From contig JAEPNY010000001.1 in NCBI GenBank assembly GCA_017643165.1, positions 806,001-870,000 on the forward strand: DNA of 64,000 bases, in the 5' to 3' direction. This DNA comes from Psychroserpens sp. Its GTDB lineage: Bacteria; Bacteroidota; Bacteroidia; Flavobacteriales; Flavobacteriaceae. Each line of letters begins with the position of its first letter. The stretch's first letter is position 1. Both the position numbers and the translations under genes were made by a program. Shown here in pieces: positions 1-7,734 of this stretch. Under the pieces are notes generated by a model. The model saw only the letters and a list, made by a program, of their open reading frames with translations. It ran no database searches and was not told the DNA's origin.

Positions 1-398
1 TGACAACGTTTGTTAAAATGAATCTTTACGTTTTTATGAGTTTCGGCTTCATCTAGCAATAAGGCATTCAAGCCGCCTCGTGAAATAGAATTTATATACT
101 CGTATTCACGTCCACTGTAATTAGAAAGGAAAGTATTTCCGTCTTTATCATGAAGCATGCGACCATTCATTGGTATGCAAAGTGTTTTTACTTTTTCTTC
201 AATACCAACAAGTTTCATGGCTTTTTCACCGCGATCAGAAAATGCAAGATTGATAGAACGTCCAGCTGATATATCTGTTTTTCGTAGATCAGGTCGCATT
301 TCGTAAACCGTAACATTATATCCTCGTTGTCCCAACCTAAGTGCCAATAAACTGCCACATAATCCTGCTCCAATTATAAGTATATTTTGTTGTTTCAT
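1..398 (-). CDS. kmo: Kynurenine 3-monooxygenase, N-terminal part (runs off left edge)
   Basis: FAD-dependent aromatic hydroxylase that turns kynurenine into 3-hydroxykynurenine. Only the first 132 codons are present. The reading begins MKQQNILIIGAG with a Rossmann dinucleotide-binding GAGLCG motif, followed by an acidic residue after the second strand (VYEMRPD). The GRSINLAFSDRG and MNGRMLHDKDG stretches typical of this monooxygenase follow. The ATG at 398 lies two bases after the kynU stop, so the two are co-transcribed. Family assignment is strong; the catalytic C-terminal half is outside the window. Confidence 0.9.
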   Translation of the reverse strand, partial: MKQQNILIIGAGLCGSLLALRLGQRGYNVTVYEMRPDLRKTDISAGRSINLAFSDRGEKAMKLVGIEEKVKTLCIPMNGRMLHDKDGNTFLSNYSGREYEYINSISRGGLNALLLDEAETHKNVKIHFNKRC

Positions 399-400
399 AA

Positions 401-1669
401 TTAATTTAGAATCTTCTTTAAGCGTTCAACAAGTTGATAAATATCTTCAAACGTATTGTACAGAGGAACAGGAGCACATCTTATGACGTCGGGTTCTCTC
501 CAATCCGTTATCACGCCAGCTTCCATAAGTTGCTGATGAAGTTTTTTGTCCGCATTTTTTACCTGGATGGATAATTGACATCCGCGTTCATCAGGATTGT
601 TAGGTGTAATGATCTTGATGTGTTCATTATTTAATTCATTGATCAAGAATTCAAAATACCCAGTCAGTAATTTAGATTTATCGCAAAGTGTGTCAAATCC
701 AGCTGTTTCAAAGATGTGCATGGAAGCACGTATGGCAGCCATTGACAAGATGGTTGGATTGCTTAGTTGCCAACCTTCAGCACCTGGTAATTGGTCAAAT
801 TCGCCACGCATGTTAAATCGCGTTTCTTTATTATGCGACCACCACCCAGTAAAACGATTGAGATCTTTTCTGTGGGCGTGACGCTCATGAACAAAGGCTC
901 CTGAGAGGCTTCCTGGTCCAGAATTTAAATATTTATAGGTACACCAAACTGCAAAATCTGCACCTGAATCATGTAAATCTAATTTTACATTTCCCGCGCC
1001 ATGTGCACAATCAAAACCAACGACACAGCCATATGAATGCCCAAGAGTTGTAATACGTTTTAAATCGAAAAACTGTCCTGTGTAATAATTCACACCACCA
1101 ATCATAATTAGTGCAATTTCGTGACCATGCTTTTTTAAGATGTCTTCAAGGTCTTCATATCTCACTAATTCTTCACCTTCGCGTGCCTTCCATAGAATCA
1201 ATCCTTCTTTGTCATCATATCCGTGATGTCTTAATTGAGATTCAACGGCATATTTATCACTCGGAAATGCATCTGCTTCAATTAATATTTTATAGCGCTT
1301 TGGTGTAGGTTGATAAAAACTTACCATCATTAAATGCAGATTCGCCGTCAACGAGTTCATGACAACAACTTCCAAGGGATTAGCCCCAACAACCTTTGCC
1401 ATGGCCTCTGTTAGATATTCATGATAGTGCAGCCATGGGTTTTGTCCTTCCGTATGCCCTTCAACACCTAAATTGGCCCAATCTTGTAATTCTTGATCGA
1501 TATAGTCTTTAGTGATCTTTGGTTGTAATCCAAGTGAGTTACCTGTCATATAAATGAGCTCGTTTCCCTCATTATCTTTTGGGATATAAAACTGATCTCT
1601 AAAGTGTGAAAGTTTATCATTTTGGTCTAGAGTTTTTGCATATTCTAAACCGTTCTTATAATTGGACAA
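401..1669 (-). CDS. kynU: Kynureninase
   Basis: PLP enzyme that cleaves kynurenine or 3-hydroxykynurenine to (hydroxy)anthranilate and alanine. The protein is 422 aa, close to the family length. It shows the substrate-loop motif TGNSLGLQP near residue 42, the FDCAHGAGN segment near 220, and the PLP-lysine context CTYKYLNSGPG near 245. No in-frame ATG exists between the upstream stop (TAG at about 1691-1693) and the conserved N-terminus, so the start is probably the TTG at 1669. A perfect -7 element lies 26 bases upstream of the start. With kmo directly downstream it forms a tryptophan-degradation or quinolinate/NAD branch operon. Confidence 0.93.
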   Translation of the reverse strand: MSNYKNGLEYAKTLDQNDKLSHFRDQFYIPKDNEGNELIYMTGNSLGLQPKITKDYIDQELQDWANLGVEGHTEGQNPWLHYHEYLTEAMAKVVGANPLEVVVMNSLTANLHLMMVSFYQPTPKRYKILIEADAFPSDKYAVESQLRHHGYDDKEGLILWKAREGEELVRYEDLEDILKKHGHEIALIMIGGVNYYTGQFFDLKRITTLGHSYGCVVGFDCAHGAGNVKLDLHDSGADFAVWCTYKYLNSGPGSLSGAFVHERHAHRKDLNRFTGWWSHNKETRFNMRGEFDQLPGAEGWQLSNPTILSMAAIRASMHIFETAGFDTLCDKSKLLTGYFEFLINELNNEHIKIITPNNPDERGCQLSIQVKNADKKLHQQLMEAGVITDWREPDVIRCAPVPLYNTFEDIYQLVERLKKILN

Positions 1670-1694
1670 GGTGATTGATTTTAATGATGTCTAA

Positions 1695-1702
1695 CAAAAA
1701 TA
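1695..1702 (-). promoter_or_regulatory. -7 promoter element of kynU-kmo
   Basis: On the minus strand the bases read TATTTTTG, a perfect match to the Bacteroidota -7 consensus TAnnTTTG. The predicted transcription start is about 18 bases before the TTG start codon of kynU. I see no clear -33 TTG at the usual distance. Confidence 0.5.
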
Positions 1703-1798
1703 AGAATAATAATTCGAGTAATACGGACTTCAAATATGGATTTTTATCAATGCAAAATTGACTTTTATTTTTAGTATCTTTAAACAAATCGAATCATT

Positions 1799-2218
1799 AT
1801 GGGAAAGACAAAAGAATATACTAATGGCGAGGTTACAGTTGTTTGGAAACCTGATTCCTGCATCCACTCAGCAATTTGTGTGAAAGGGTTAGGAGAGGTG
1901 TTTAGGCCAAATGAAAAACCTTGGATTAAGATAGACGCGGCTTCAACTGACGCCTTGGTCAATCAAGTAAAAGCTTGTCCATCTGGTGCACTTAGCTATT
2001 ATATGAATGATGAAGGAGATAAAGAAGCTACAAGTTTAGAGACCAAAGTAGAAGTGCTTGAGAATGGACCATTATTGGTTTATGGAACACTAAAAGTCAC
2101 GCATAAAGATGGGGCTGAAGAGACAAAGAATAGAACAACGGCATTTTGTAGATGCGGAGCCTCGCAAAATAAACCTTACTGTGATGGCGCTCATGTTGAT
2201 CTTGGATTTAAAGGCTAA
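1799..2218 (+). CDS. YjdI-type Fer4 domain fused to CDGSH iron-sulfur domain
   Basis: A 139-aa protein with two cluster-binding modules. The N-terminal half (about 10-70) resembles the divergent 4Fe-4S domain of YjdI, with Cys residues in CIHSAIC and CPSGAL. The C-terminal segment CRCGASQNKPYCDGAH fits the CDGSH signature (C-x-C-x2-S-x3-P-x-C-D-G-A-H), which binds a 2Fe-2S cluster through three Cys and one His. Its role is unknown; redox or Fe-S transfer is an inference. It is divergent from kynU and stands alone, followed by a hairpin. Confidence 0.85.
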   Translation: MGKTKEYTNGEVTVVWKPDSCIHSAICVKGLGEVFRPNEKPWIKIDAASTDALVNQVKACPSGALSYYMNDEGDKEATSLETKVEVLENGPLLVYGTLKVTHKDGAEETKNRTTAFCRCGASQNKPYCDGAHVDLGFKG

Positions 2219-2223
2219 AGTAA

Positions 2224-2256
2224 AAAGCGCATTAACTTAAAAAATTAATGCGCTTT
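2224..2256. terminator. Hairpin terminator behind the YjdI-CDGSH gene
   Basis: A 12-bp perfect stem (AAAGCGCATTAA pairing with TTAATGCGCTTT) around a 9-base loop starts five bases after the stop codon. The tail is A/T-rich but has only a short U-run. It could act on both strands, also closing the lipoprotein gene read from the right. Confidence 0.55.
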
Positions 2257-2379
2257 GAATATATATGGACGCCTAGGCGGAATATTTACTTTATATACGA
2301 GCTTAGTCGTTTATTAGATGTCTATATTACAAACCCATTAAAATTTTAATACTTTTTAACAATTTCAAAGCGTTTTAAA

Positions 2380-3066
2380 TTATTCAACACTTACGTTCTG
2401 AAAGTTTAAGTTAAAATCACCTTGTGCCATTTTATGATCTCTTGCTAATAGCAGGCCATTATAATCTTGATAGTTTTCAAATGTGGTACTCATGGTCGGT
2501 TCAGCAGCATTCCCCTTTCTAAAGGTCCATTCGCGAATAATATATTTATCATCAAAATAAATATCATAAGCATCACCTGGTGTATAGCCACCTTCATTGC
2601 TGTAGGTAAGTGTTATTTTGTTGAATTCAGTATTTGAAATTGGTCCGTTGGATTTCACAGATTCTGAAATTGTAGTGCCTTCGTCCCATATTAACTGAAA
2701 TGGAATTAATAACCAGAATTTGTCATTAATAAATGCTGGATCTACATTCAAGGCAGTACTGTCCATTTCGGTTCGATTGTAGCTCACCGTATTCGTATCT
2801 GAATTTAATTGAATGCTGTCTTTTTTAGGAAACCATGTCCAAGCACGACCATTTCCCGAATTACCGCCACGGTCTACTTTAAAGGTAAATGTAATACGAT
2901 TTACATTTTTCCATTGCTCATAGCCATGGGCATTCGCTATTTTCTGAGCGGTTGTGAGTTCTTCTAATTGAAGTTCTTTAGTGTCAGTCTCTGAAGTTGG
3001 TTGTTTTGGTTCCGATTTGCACGAAACAAGGATGCTAATAAGTAATAGTGTGATTAGTGTTCTCAT
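2380..3066 (-). CDS. Hypothetical lipoprotein
   Basis: A 228-aa predicted lipoprotein. The start is the ATG at 3066, because it gives a clean signal peptide with a lipobox (ISILVSC); the open frame upstream of it has no signal-like or conserved character. The mature part has TTAQKIANAHGYEQW followed by beta-rich sequence, reminiscent of Bacteroidota LolA-like or DUF6503-type lipoproteins, but I cannot assign a family with confidence. A -7 element lies 14 bases before the ATG. Function unknown; location is probably outer membrane or periplasmic face. Confidence 0.75.
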   Translation of the reverse strand: MRTLITLLLISILVSCKSEPKQPTSETDTKELQLEELTTAQKIANAHGYEQWKNVNRITFTFKVDRGGNSGNGRAWTWFPKKDSIQLNSDTNTVSYNRTEMDSTALNVDPAFINDKFWLLIPFQLIWDEGTTISESVKSNGPISNTEFNKITLTYSNEGGYTPGDAYDIYFDDKYIIREWTFRKGNAAEPTMSTTFENYQDYNGLLLARDHKMAQGDFNLNFQNVSVE

Positions 3067-3080
3067 TCTGAAATTTTTTT

Positions 3081-3088
3081 CAAAAATA
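3081..3088 (-). promoter_or_regulatory. -7 promoter element of the lipoprotein gene
   Basis: The minus strand reads TATTTTTG, matching TAnnTTTG exactly. Transcription should start near 3075, leaving a leader of about nine bases before the ATG at 3066. This supports the internal start chosen for the lipoprotein. Confidence 0.5.
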
Positions 3089-3166
3089 CCGATTTGAATT
3101 ATGATGGCTTTATGCTTTTTGAAAGCTTTAAGAAAACAGTTGATTCTAATTATTAACTTAGAGCGA

Positions 3167-3174
3167 TAAATTTG
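3167..3174 (+). promoter_or_regulatory. -7 element of the methyltransferase gene, leaderless arrangement
   Basis: The plus strand reads TAAATTTG, a perfect TAnnTTTG match, and the ATG at 3181 begins only six bases after it. Transcription should therefore start at or next to the A of the ATG. The TTG at 3172 lies inside the element and cannot be the start of translation if this promoter is used. Confidence 0.5.
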
Positions 3175-3180
3175 ACAACG

Positions 3181-3975
3181 ATGAGTAAAAAAGCATTTGA
3201 TGTTAATCGACAAACATGGAATGAAAAAGTAAAAGTCCATGCCGAAAGTGATATGTATGATCTAAAAGCTTTCAAAAAGGGTAAGTCCTCTTTAATGCCT
3301 TACGAATTAAATGCAATTGGCGATGTTCAAGGCAAATCATTACTTCACTTGCAATGTCATTTTGGACAAGATACGTTGAGTTGGAGTAGGATGGGAGCCA
3401 ACTGCGTTGGTGTCGATCTTAGTGATGAGGGCATTGGCTTGGCAAAAACTTTAAATTCTGAACTAGAATTAAATGCATCATTTGTACGATGTAATGTATT
3501 GGAAACTTCGACATATGTAAATGATATATTTGATATTGTTTTTACGAGTTATGGCGTTATTGGATGGTTGCCAGATTTGAAGCCATGGGCTCAAATGATT
3601 GCAGAGCGATTAAAACCAGGAGGATTCTTTTATATCGTTGAATTTCATCCTATTGTTTGGATGTTTGATTATGAACAGGATCCGCCTACAATGCGTTACG
3701 GCTATATGCAAGATGAAGTAATTTATGAAGAATATGAAGGGACCTATGCGAATACGAAGTCTAAAATGATCAGTAAAGAATATGGATGGAATCACGGCTT
3801 AAGCGAAGTTATCAATTCACTAATAGAGGCTGGATTACAAATCGAATATCTAAACGAATATGACGAATCGCCGTATAACGTATTGCCAGATCTGGAAAGA
3901 ACCAAATCTGGCATGTATGTATCAAAGGATAAATTGTATCCTCTACTTTTTGAAATTAAGGCAATAAAACCTTAG
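3181..3975 (+). CDS. Class I SAM-dependent methyltransferase
   Basis: A 264-aa predicted methyltransferase of unknown substrate. The SAM-binding motif I region reads LLHLQCHFGQDTLSW, followed by the acidic strand-2 end GVDLSD near residue 80 and a post-motif segment IVFTSYGVIGWL. The ATG at 3181 is chosen over a TTG at 3172 because that TTG falls inside the -7 promoter element. Its 3' end overlaps the convergent msrA by four bases. The family is clear; the substrate is not. Confidence 0.85.
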   Translation: MSKKAFDVNRQTWNEKVKVHAESDMYDLKAFKKGKSSLMPYELNAIGDVQGKSLLHLQCHFGQDTLSWSRMGANCVGVDLSDEGIGLAKTLNSELELNASFVRCNVLETSTYVNDIFDIVFTSYGVIGWLPDLKPWAQMIAERLKPGGFFYIVEFHPIVWMFDYEQDPPTMRYGYMQDEVIYEEYEGTYANTKSKMISKEYGWNHGLSEVINSLIEAGLQIEYLNEYDESPYNVLPDLERTKSGMYVSKDKLYPLLFEIKAIKP

Positions 3976-4628
3976 TGCTTCTCTTTAAGAACTTCTGGCA
4001 TTTTTGCTTGAAAACGACGCAGTCTTGGGATTGACACGTTTCTTATGTAGCCATTATTAGGGTGTAGTCGTTCGTAGTCTTGATGATAATCTTCACCCAT
4101 CCAAAACTTCTGAAATGGATATACTTCAGCAGCTATTGTTGCATTTAATGCTTTTGCTAGTGCAGCCTTTTTCGTTTCTATGATCTTTTTCTGCGCATCA
4201 TTTTGATAGAAAATAATGGATCTGTATTGCGGACCACGATCTGGTCCTTGACCATTTACTTGTGTCGGATCTTGCGATGCAAAATAAACGTCAACTAAGG
4301 TTTCAAAACTTACAACATTCGGATCATAGATAACTTCAACCGATTCAGCATGTCCTGTTCTGCGCGTGTTACTTAATTCGTAAGTTGGGTTTTTTGTAAA
4401 TCCACCCGAATAGCCATTGTAAACTTCTTCGACACCTTTAACGCTCTCATAAACTGCCTCTACGCACCAGAAACAACCACTGGCAAAATAGGCTCTTGCT
4501 TTACCATCTTGAAGAGGTACTTCAACAGGTTCAGCATTCATTACTGCCAATTGTTTTTCGTTGATTTGAGCATTGTTTTGGCAATTAAACAATACAATTA
4601 CTGCTAAGGTTGATACTAATTTCTTCAT
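3972..4628 (-). CDS. msrA: Peptide-methionine (S)-S-oxide reductase MsrA, exported
   Basis: Reduces methionine-S-sulfoxide in proteins. The catalytic motif ASGCFWCVEAVY is present near residue 55, with the downstream QDPTQVNGQGPDRGPQYRS stretch and GEDYHQDY typical of MsrA. The start at 4628 gives MKKLVSTLAVIVLFNCQ, a signal peptide with a possible lipobox (VLFNC), so the enzyme is probably a periplasmic or lipid-anchored repair enzyme rather than cytosolic. Length 218 aa including the signal. Confidence 0.93.
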   Translation of the reverse strand: MKKLVSTLAVIVLFNCQNNAQINEKQLAVMNAEPVEVPLQDGKARAYFASGCFWCVEAVYESVKGVEEVYNGYSGGFTKNPTYELSNTRRTGHAESVEVIYDPNVVSFETLVDVYFASQDPTQVNGQGPDRGPQYRSIIFYQNDAQKKIIETKKAALAKALNATIAAEVYPFQKFWMGEDYHQDYERLHPNNGYIRNVSIPRLRRFQAKMPEVLKEKH

Positions 4629-4710
4629 GTTATTTTTTCTTTTCTTTTTCAATAGTCGTGTAAAATTAATAAACCTAATGTCCAACAATGTGAAATTTAT
4701 ATTAAAAGAA

Positions 4711-4739
4711 AAAGCCTTTATCGATTTGATAAAGGCTTT
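4711..4739 (-). terminator. Rho-independent terminator of the Nif3/coiled-coil operon
   Basis: A perfect 12-bp stem (AAAGCCTTTATC with GATAAAGGCTTT, 5-base loop) sits 20 bases after the stop codon at 4760. On the minus strand it is followed by TTTTTCTTTT, so it is oriented to end the operon read from 6636. Confidence 0.75.
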
Positions 4740-4759
4740 CATATTTCGGATTAGATGGA

Positions 4760-5539
4760 TTAAAGTTTTGCAAACATTTTTTCCATTTTCTCTTTTTCTT
4801 CTTGAGCGAGAGCAGCATCAACTAATATACGACCACTGTGCTCATCAGTAATCACTTTTTTGCGTGAAGCAATCTCTACTTGAACCTGAGGTGGGATTGT
4901 AAAGAATGATCCTCCAGAAGCACCTCTCTCAATTGGAACCACTGCTAATCCATTCTTCACATTATTTCGAATTCTTAAATATGCATTTACTAGGCGCTCA
5001 TCTAATTTCTTTTGGTAATCTTCAGATTTCTTAAGAAGCGCTTCTTCTTCCTTTTGTGTTTCAGCTAAAATGTCATCTAGCTCTGCACGTTTGTGTTTTA
5101 AATGCGTTTTACGATCTTTTAAGCGATCTTTAGTTTCGTCGATCACTTCTTTTTTCTGCTCGATCTGAACTTTAAATTCTTTGATGTGTTTTTCAGCAAG
5201 TTGAATTTCTAAGTCTTGAAATTCGATTTCTTTAGATAGGGAGTTGTACTCTCTGTTATTTCTAACGTTCTTTTGCTGTTCAGTATACTTTTTGATTAGG
5301 GCTTTAGCTTCTTCGATTAAGTTCTTTTTAGACTTAATTTGATCATCAATAACATCTAGGTTAGTCGATAATTTTTCAAGTCTCGTATTTAAACCTTCCA
5401 CTTCATCCTCAAGATCTTGAACCTCTAAAGGTAATTCTCCACGTACATTTCTGATTTCATCCACTCTAGAATCGATTAATTGTAAATCATAGAGCGCTCT
5501 TAATCTATCTTCAACTGATAGTTCAGCTTTTTTTGCCAT
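4760..5539 (-). CDS. Coiled-coil protein of the C4 zinc-ribbon family, cysteine-free
   Basis: A 259-aa protein with a long charged coiled coil from about residue 25 to 185, followed by a short C-terminal domain. The C-terminal pattern GGSFFTIPPQ...DEHSGRILVD corresponds to the zinc-ribbon tail of the family, in which two CxxC pairs normally bind Zn. Here the protein has no cysteine at all. It begins only two bases after the Nif3-like gene, an association common in bacteria, and ends at a strong terminator. Function unknown; nucleic-acid association is suggested for relatives but cannot be inferred here without the metal site. Confidence 0.85.
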   Translation of the reverse strand: MAKKAELSVEDRLRALYDLQLIDSRVDEIRNVRGELPLEVQDLEDEVEGLNTRLEKLSTNLDVIDDQIKSKKNLIEEAKALIKKYTEQQKNVRNNREYNSLSKEIEFQDLEIQLAEKHIKEFKVQIEQKKEVIDETKDRLKDRKTHLKHKRAELDDILAETQKEEEALLKKSEDYQKKLDERLVNAYLRIRNNVKNGLAVVPIERGASGGSFFTIPPQVQVEIASRKKVITDEHSGRILVDAALAQEEKEKMEKMFAKL

Positions 5540-5541
5540 AA

Positions 5542-6636
5542 TTAAAAATACTTTACCGGATTTGTATTCGTCGTTGATAAAACGACTGCAAAATTAGTAA
5601 TTTTTTTTGAGAGATAGTCTACTAAATAGTTTTTTGTGAACTGTTCGCTCTCATAATGTCCAATATCTGCTACAATGATCTCATTATCAGCACTGAAAAA
5701 ATCATGATATTTAAGATCTGCTGTTATCAAGATGTCAGCTCCAGCGCGCTTAGCGGCCGAAATAGCAAAACTTCCTGACCCACCCAATACAGCAACGTTC
5801 TTAATTTCTGTTTTATGAATAGCGGAATGACGAATACATGATGCATTCATCTTATCTTTTACAAACTGCAAGAAATCCGTTGTCATCAATGGAGCATCCA
5901 ATTCGCCAATCATACCCATACCAATGTTTTGATCGTAGTTTTCTAACGAAGTAACTTCAAAGGCTACCTCTTCATAAGGATGATGTTTAAAGAGTGCACT
6001 TAAAAGTTGACCTTCAACATGTTTATTGAACGTCACAGATATTTGTGTTTCTAGTTCTTCGTGAACTTTTCCTTTATCACCAATCGTCGGATTAGAATGT
6101 TCATTTCCACGATACGTGCCAGTTCCATCAGTATTGAAACTGCAATTGTCGTAATTACCTATGTTTCCAGCACCAGCTTTAAATAGCTCAGTTCGTAATG
6201 TTGATGCATTTGCTTTAGGGACATAGGTCGTTAGTTTTTTAATCGTGCCTTTCTGTGGAATCAATATGCGCTTATTGACAAGGCTTAAAGCATTACAGAT
6301 GATATCATTTACACCTTTAAGTGCATTATCAAGAGCTGTGTGTATTGCATAAATTGCGATATCATTTTTTATAGCTTTTTGAACGGTTCGTTCAACATAG
6401 GTTTTACCTGTTAAAGTCTTAAGGCCTTTGAAAATGATAGGATGGAAGCTCACTATCAAATTACATTGCTTGTCAATTGCTTCATCAACAACGGCTTCCA
6501 AAGTGTCAAGCGTAACTAAAATTCCAGTGAGTTCTGCTTGCTTATTTCCGACTAATAATCCAACATTGTCGAAATCTTCAGCATAGCTAAGTGGCGCTAA
6601 TTCCTCTAAATGATATATGACATCTTGTATGATCAT
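5542..6636 (-). CDS. Nif3-like dinuclear metal center hexameric protein
   Basis: A 364-aa member of the Nif3/YbgI (DUF34) family, often annotated as GTP cyclohydrolase I type 2-like. Visible signatures are the N-terminal SYAEDFDNVGLLVGN, the metal-ligand segment IVSFHPIIFKGLKTLTG, and a C-terminal GGSGSFAISAAKRAGADILITADLKYHDFF with DIGHYESE. The length includes the central PII-like insertion seen in Bacillus and Bacteroidota members. The physiological role is unsettled in the family. It is transcribed with the cysteine-free coiled-coil gene from a promoter at 6653-6660. Confidence 0.9.
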   Translation of the reverse strand: MIIQDVIYHLEELAPLSYAEDFDNVGLLVGNKQAELTGILVTLDTLEAVVDEAIDKQCNLIVSFHPIIFKGLKTLTGKTYVERTVQKAIKNDIAIYAIHTALDNALKGVNDIICNALSLVNKRILIPQKGTIKKLTTYVPKANASTLRTELFKAGAGNIGNYDNCSFNTDGTGTYRGNEHSNPTIGDKGKVHEELETQISVTFNKHVEGQLLSALFKHHPYEEVAFEVTSLENYDQNIGMGMIGELDAPLMTTDFLQFVKDKMNASCIRHSAIHKTEIKNVAVLGGSGSFAISAAKRAGADILITADLKYHDFFSADNEIIVADIGHYESEQFTKNYLVDYLSKKITNFAVVLSTTNTNPVKYF

Positions 6637-6652
6637 AGGTTCTAATTTATTT

Positions 6653-6660
6653 CAAAGATA
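6653..6660 (-). promoter_or_regulatory. -7 promoter element of the Nif3 operon
   Basis: The minus strand reads TATCTTTG, a perfect -7 match, 16 bases before the ATG at 6636. The same octamer precedes lipA, miaB and the 67-residue gene in this window. Confidence 0.55.
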
Positions 6661-6717
6661 AACTATTATTATAATGAGAGATATGTTTATCTTGGCAATT
6701 AAATTGATAATGTATTT

Positions 6718-7734
6718 ATGAAGCTTTTACGCATTTTATTATTTCCTGTGGTGCCTATATACTATATGGTTTCCTGGTTGCGAAATAAAATGTATGATAA
6801 GGGATGGCTGTCGTCGAAGTCTTATGAGCTTCCAATAATTTCTGTCGGAAATTTAAGCACTGGTGGTACTGGAAAATCACCAACCATTGAATATCTGATT
6901 AGGTTGCTACATAATGACTATAAAGTGGCGACCCTAAGCAGAGGTTATAAGCGTGAAAGTCAAGGATTTCAATTGGCGAATGTCGAAAGTACGGCTAAAA
7001 CGATTGGTGATGAGCCATTTCAGTTCTTTCAGAAGTTTAAAGATATTAATGTCGCGGTTGATGCCGATCGTCAAAATGGGATCGCAACGCTTGTTTCACA
7101 AGAACAGCCTGAAGTTATATTATTAGATGATGCTTTTCAACACCGAAAAGTAAAACCTGGTTTTTCAATCTTGTTGACGAGCTACGATAAGTTATACAGT
7201 AAGGATATTGTGTTGCCGACTGGTAATTTAAGAGAGCCTAGGTCAGGCGCTCAACGGGCTGATTGTATTATAGTAACAAAATGTCCAGTTGGTCTTTCAA
7301 ATAAAGATAAGGCAAATATCCTATCAGAATTAAATCCGAATCCACAGCAGCAGGTGTTTTTTAGTTCAATTAACTATTCAGAAAAGATCTTCAGTGCAGG
7401 AGATGAAATTAGTTTAGATCAGTTAAAATCCCAAGTATTTACTTTGGTTACAGGAATAGCAAATCCGCAACCATTATTAGATTTTTTAGGCGAAAAGGAA
7501 CTAGAATTTGAACATTTAGCCTTTGGTGATCATCACAAGTTTACTGAAGCAGAGGTCAAGATGTTCAAGGAAAAGTCCGTGATTTTAACGACGGAAAAGG
7601 ATTATATGAGATTACAAGATCATTTTAGTCCTAATGATATTACTAAACTTTATTACCTACCGATCAGTTTTCAGATTGATGATCAAGATCAGTTTGATAC
7701 CATCATTAATGCGTATATCAAGGCTAGTTTATAG
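6718..7734 (+). CDS. lpxK: Tetraacyldisaccharide 4'-kinase LpxK
   Basis: Phosphorylates the 4' position of the lipid A disaccharide at the inner membrane. The N-terminus (1-25) is a hydrophobic membrane-interface helix, followed by the P-loop variant SVGNLSTGGTGKSP near residue 42, and LLDDAFQHRKV near 140 with the catalytic and metal region. Length 338 aa is normal for the family. The gene converges on the histidine kinase gene, overlapping it by 11 bases with no hairpin between them. Confidence 0.95.
   Translation: MKLLRILLFPVVPIYYMVSWLRNKMYDKGWLSSKSYELPIISVGNLSTGGTGKSPTIEYLIRLLHNDYKVATLSRGYKRESQGFQLANVESTAKTIGDEPFQFFQKFKDINVAVDADRQNGIATLVSQEQPEVILLDDAFQHRKVKPGFSILLTSYDKLYSKDIVLPTGNLREPRSGAQRADCIIVTKCPVGLSNKDKANILSELNPNPQQQVFFSSINYSEKIFSAGDEISLDQLKSQVFTLVTGIANPQPLLDFLGEKELEFEHLAFGDHHKFTEAEVKMFKEKSVILTTEKDYMRLQDHFSPNDITKLYYLPISFQIDDQDQFDTIINAYIKASL

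Noticed and set aside
2270-2279. CGCCTAGGCG palindrome behind the YjdI-CDGSH gene
   Set aside because: Perfect but only ten bases and seen once; no evidence for a site or mobile element.
3172-3180. TTG start nine bases upstream for the methyltransferase
   Set aside because: It lies inside the predicted -7 element and would only add three residues.
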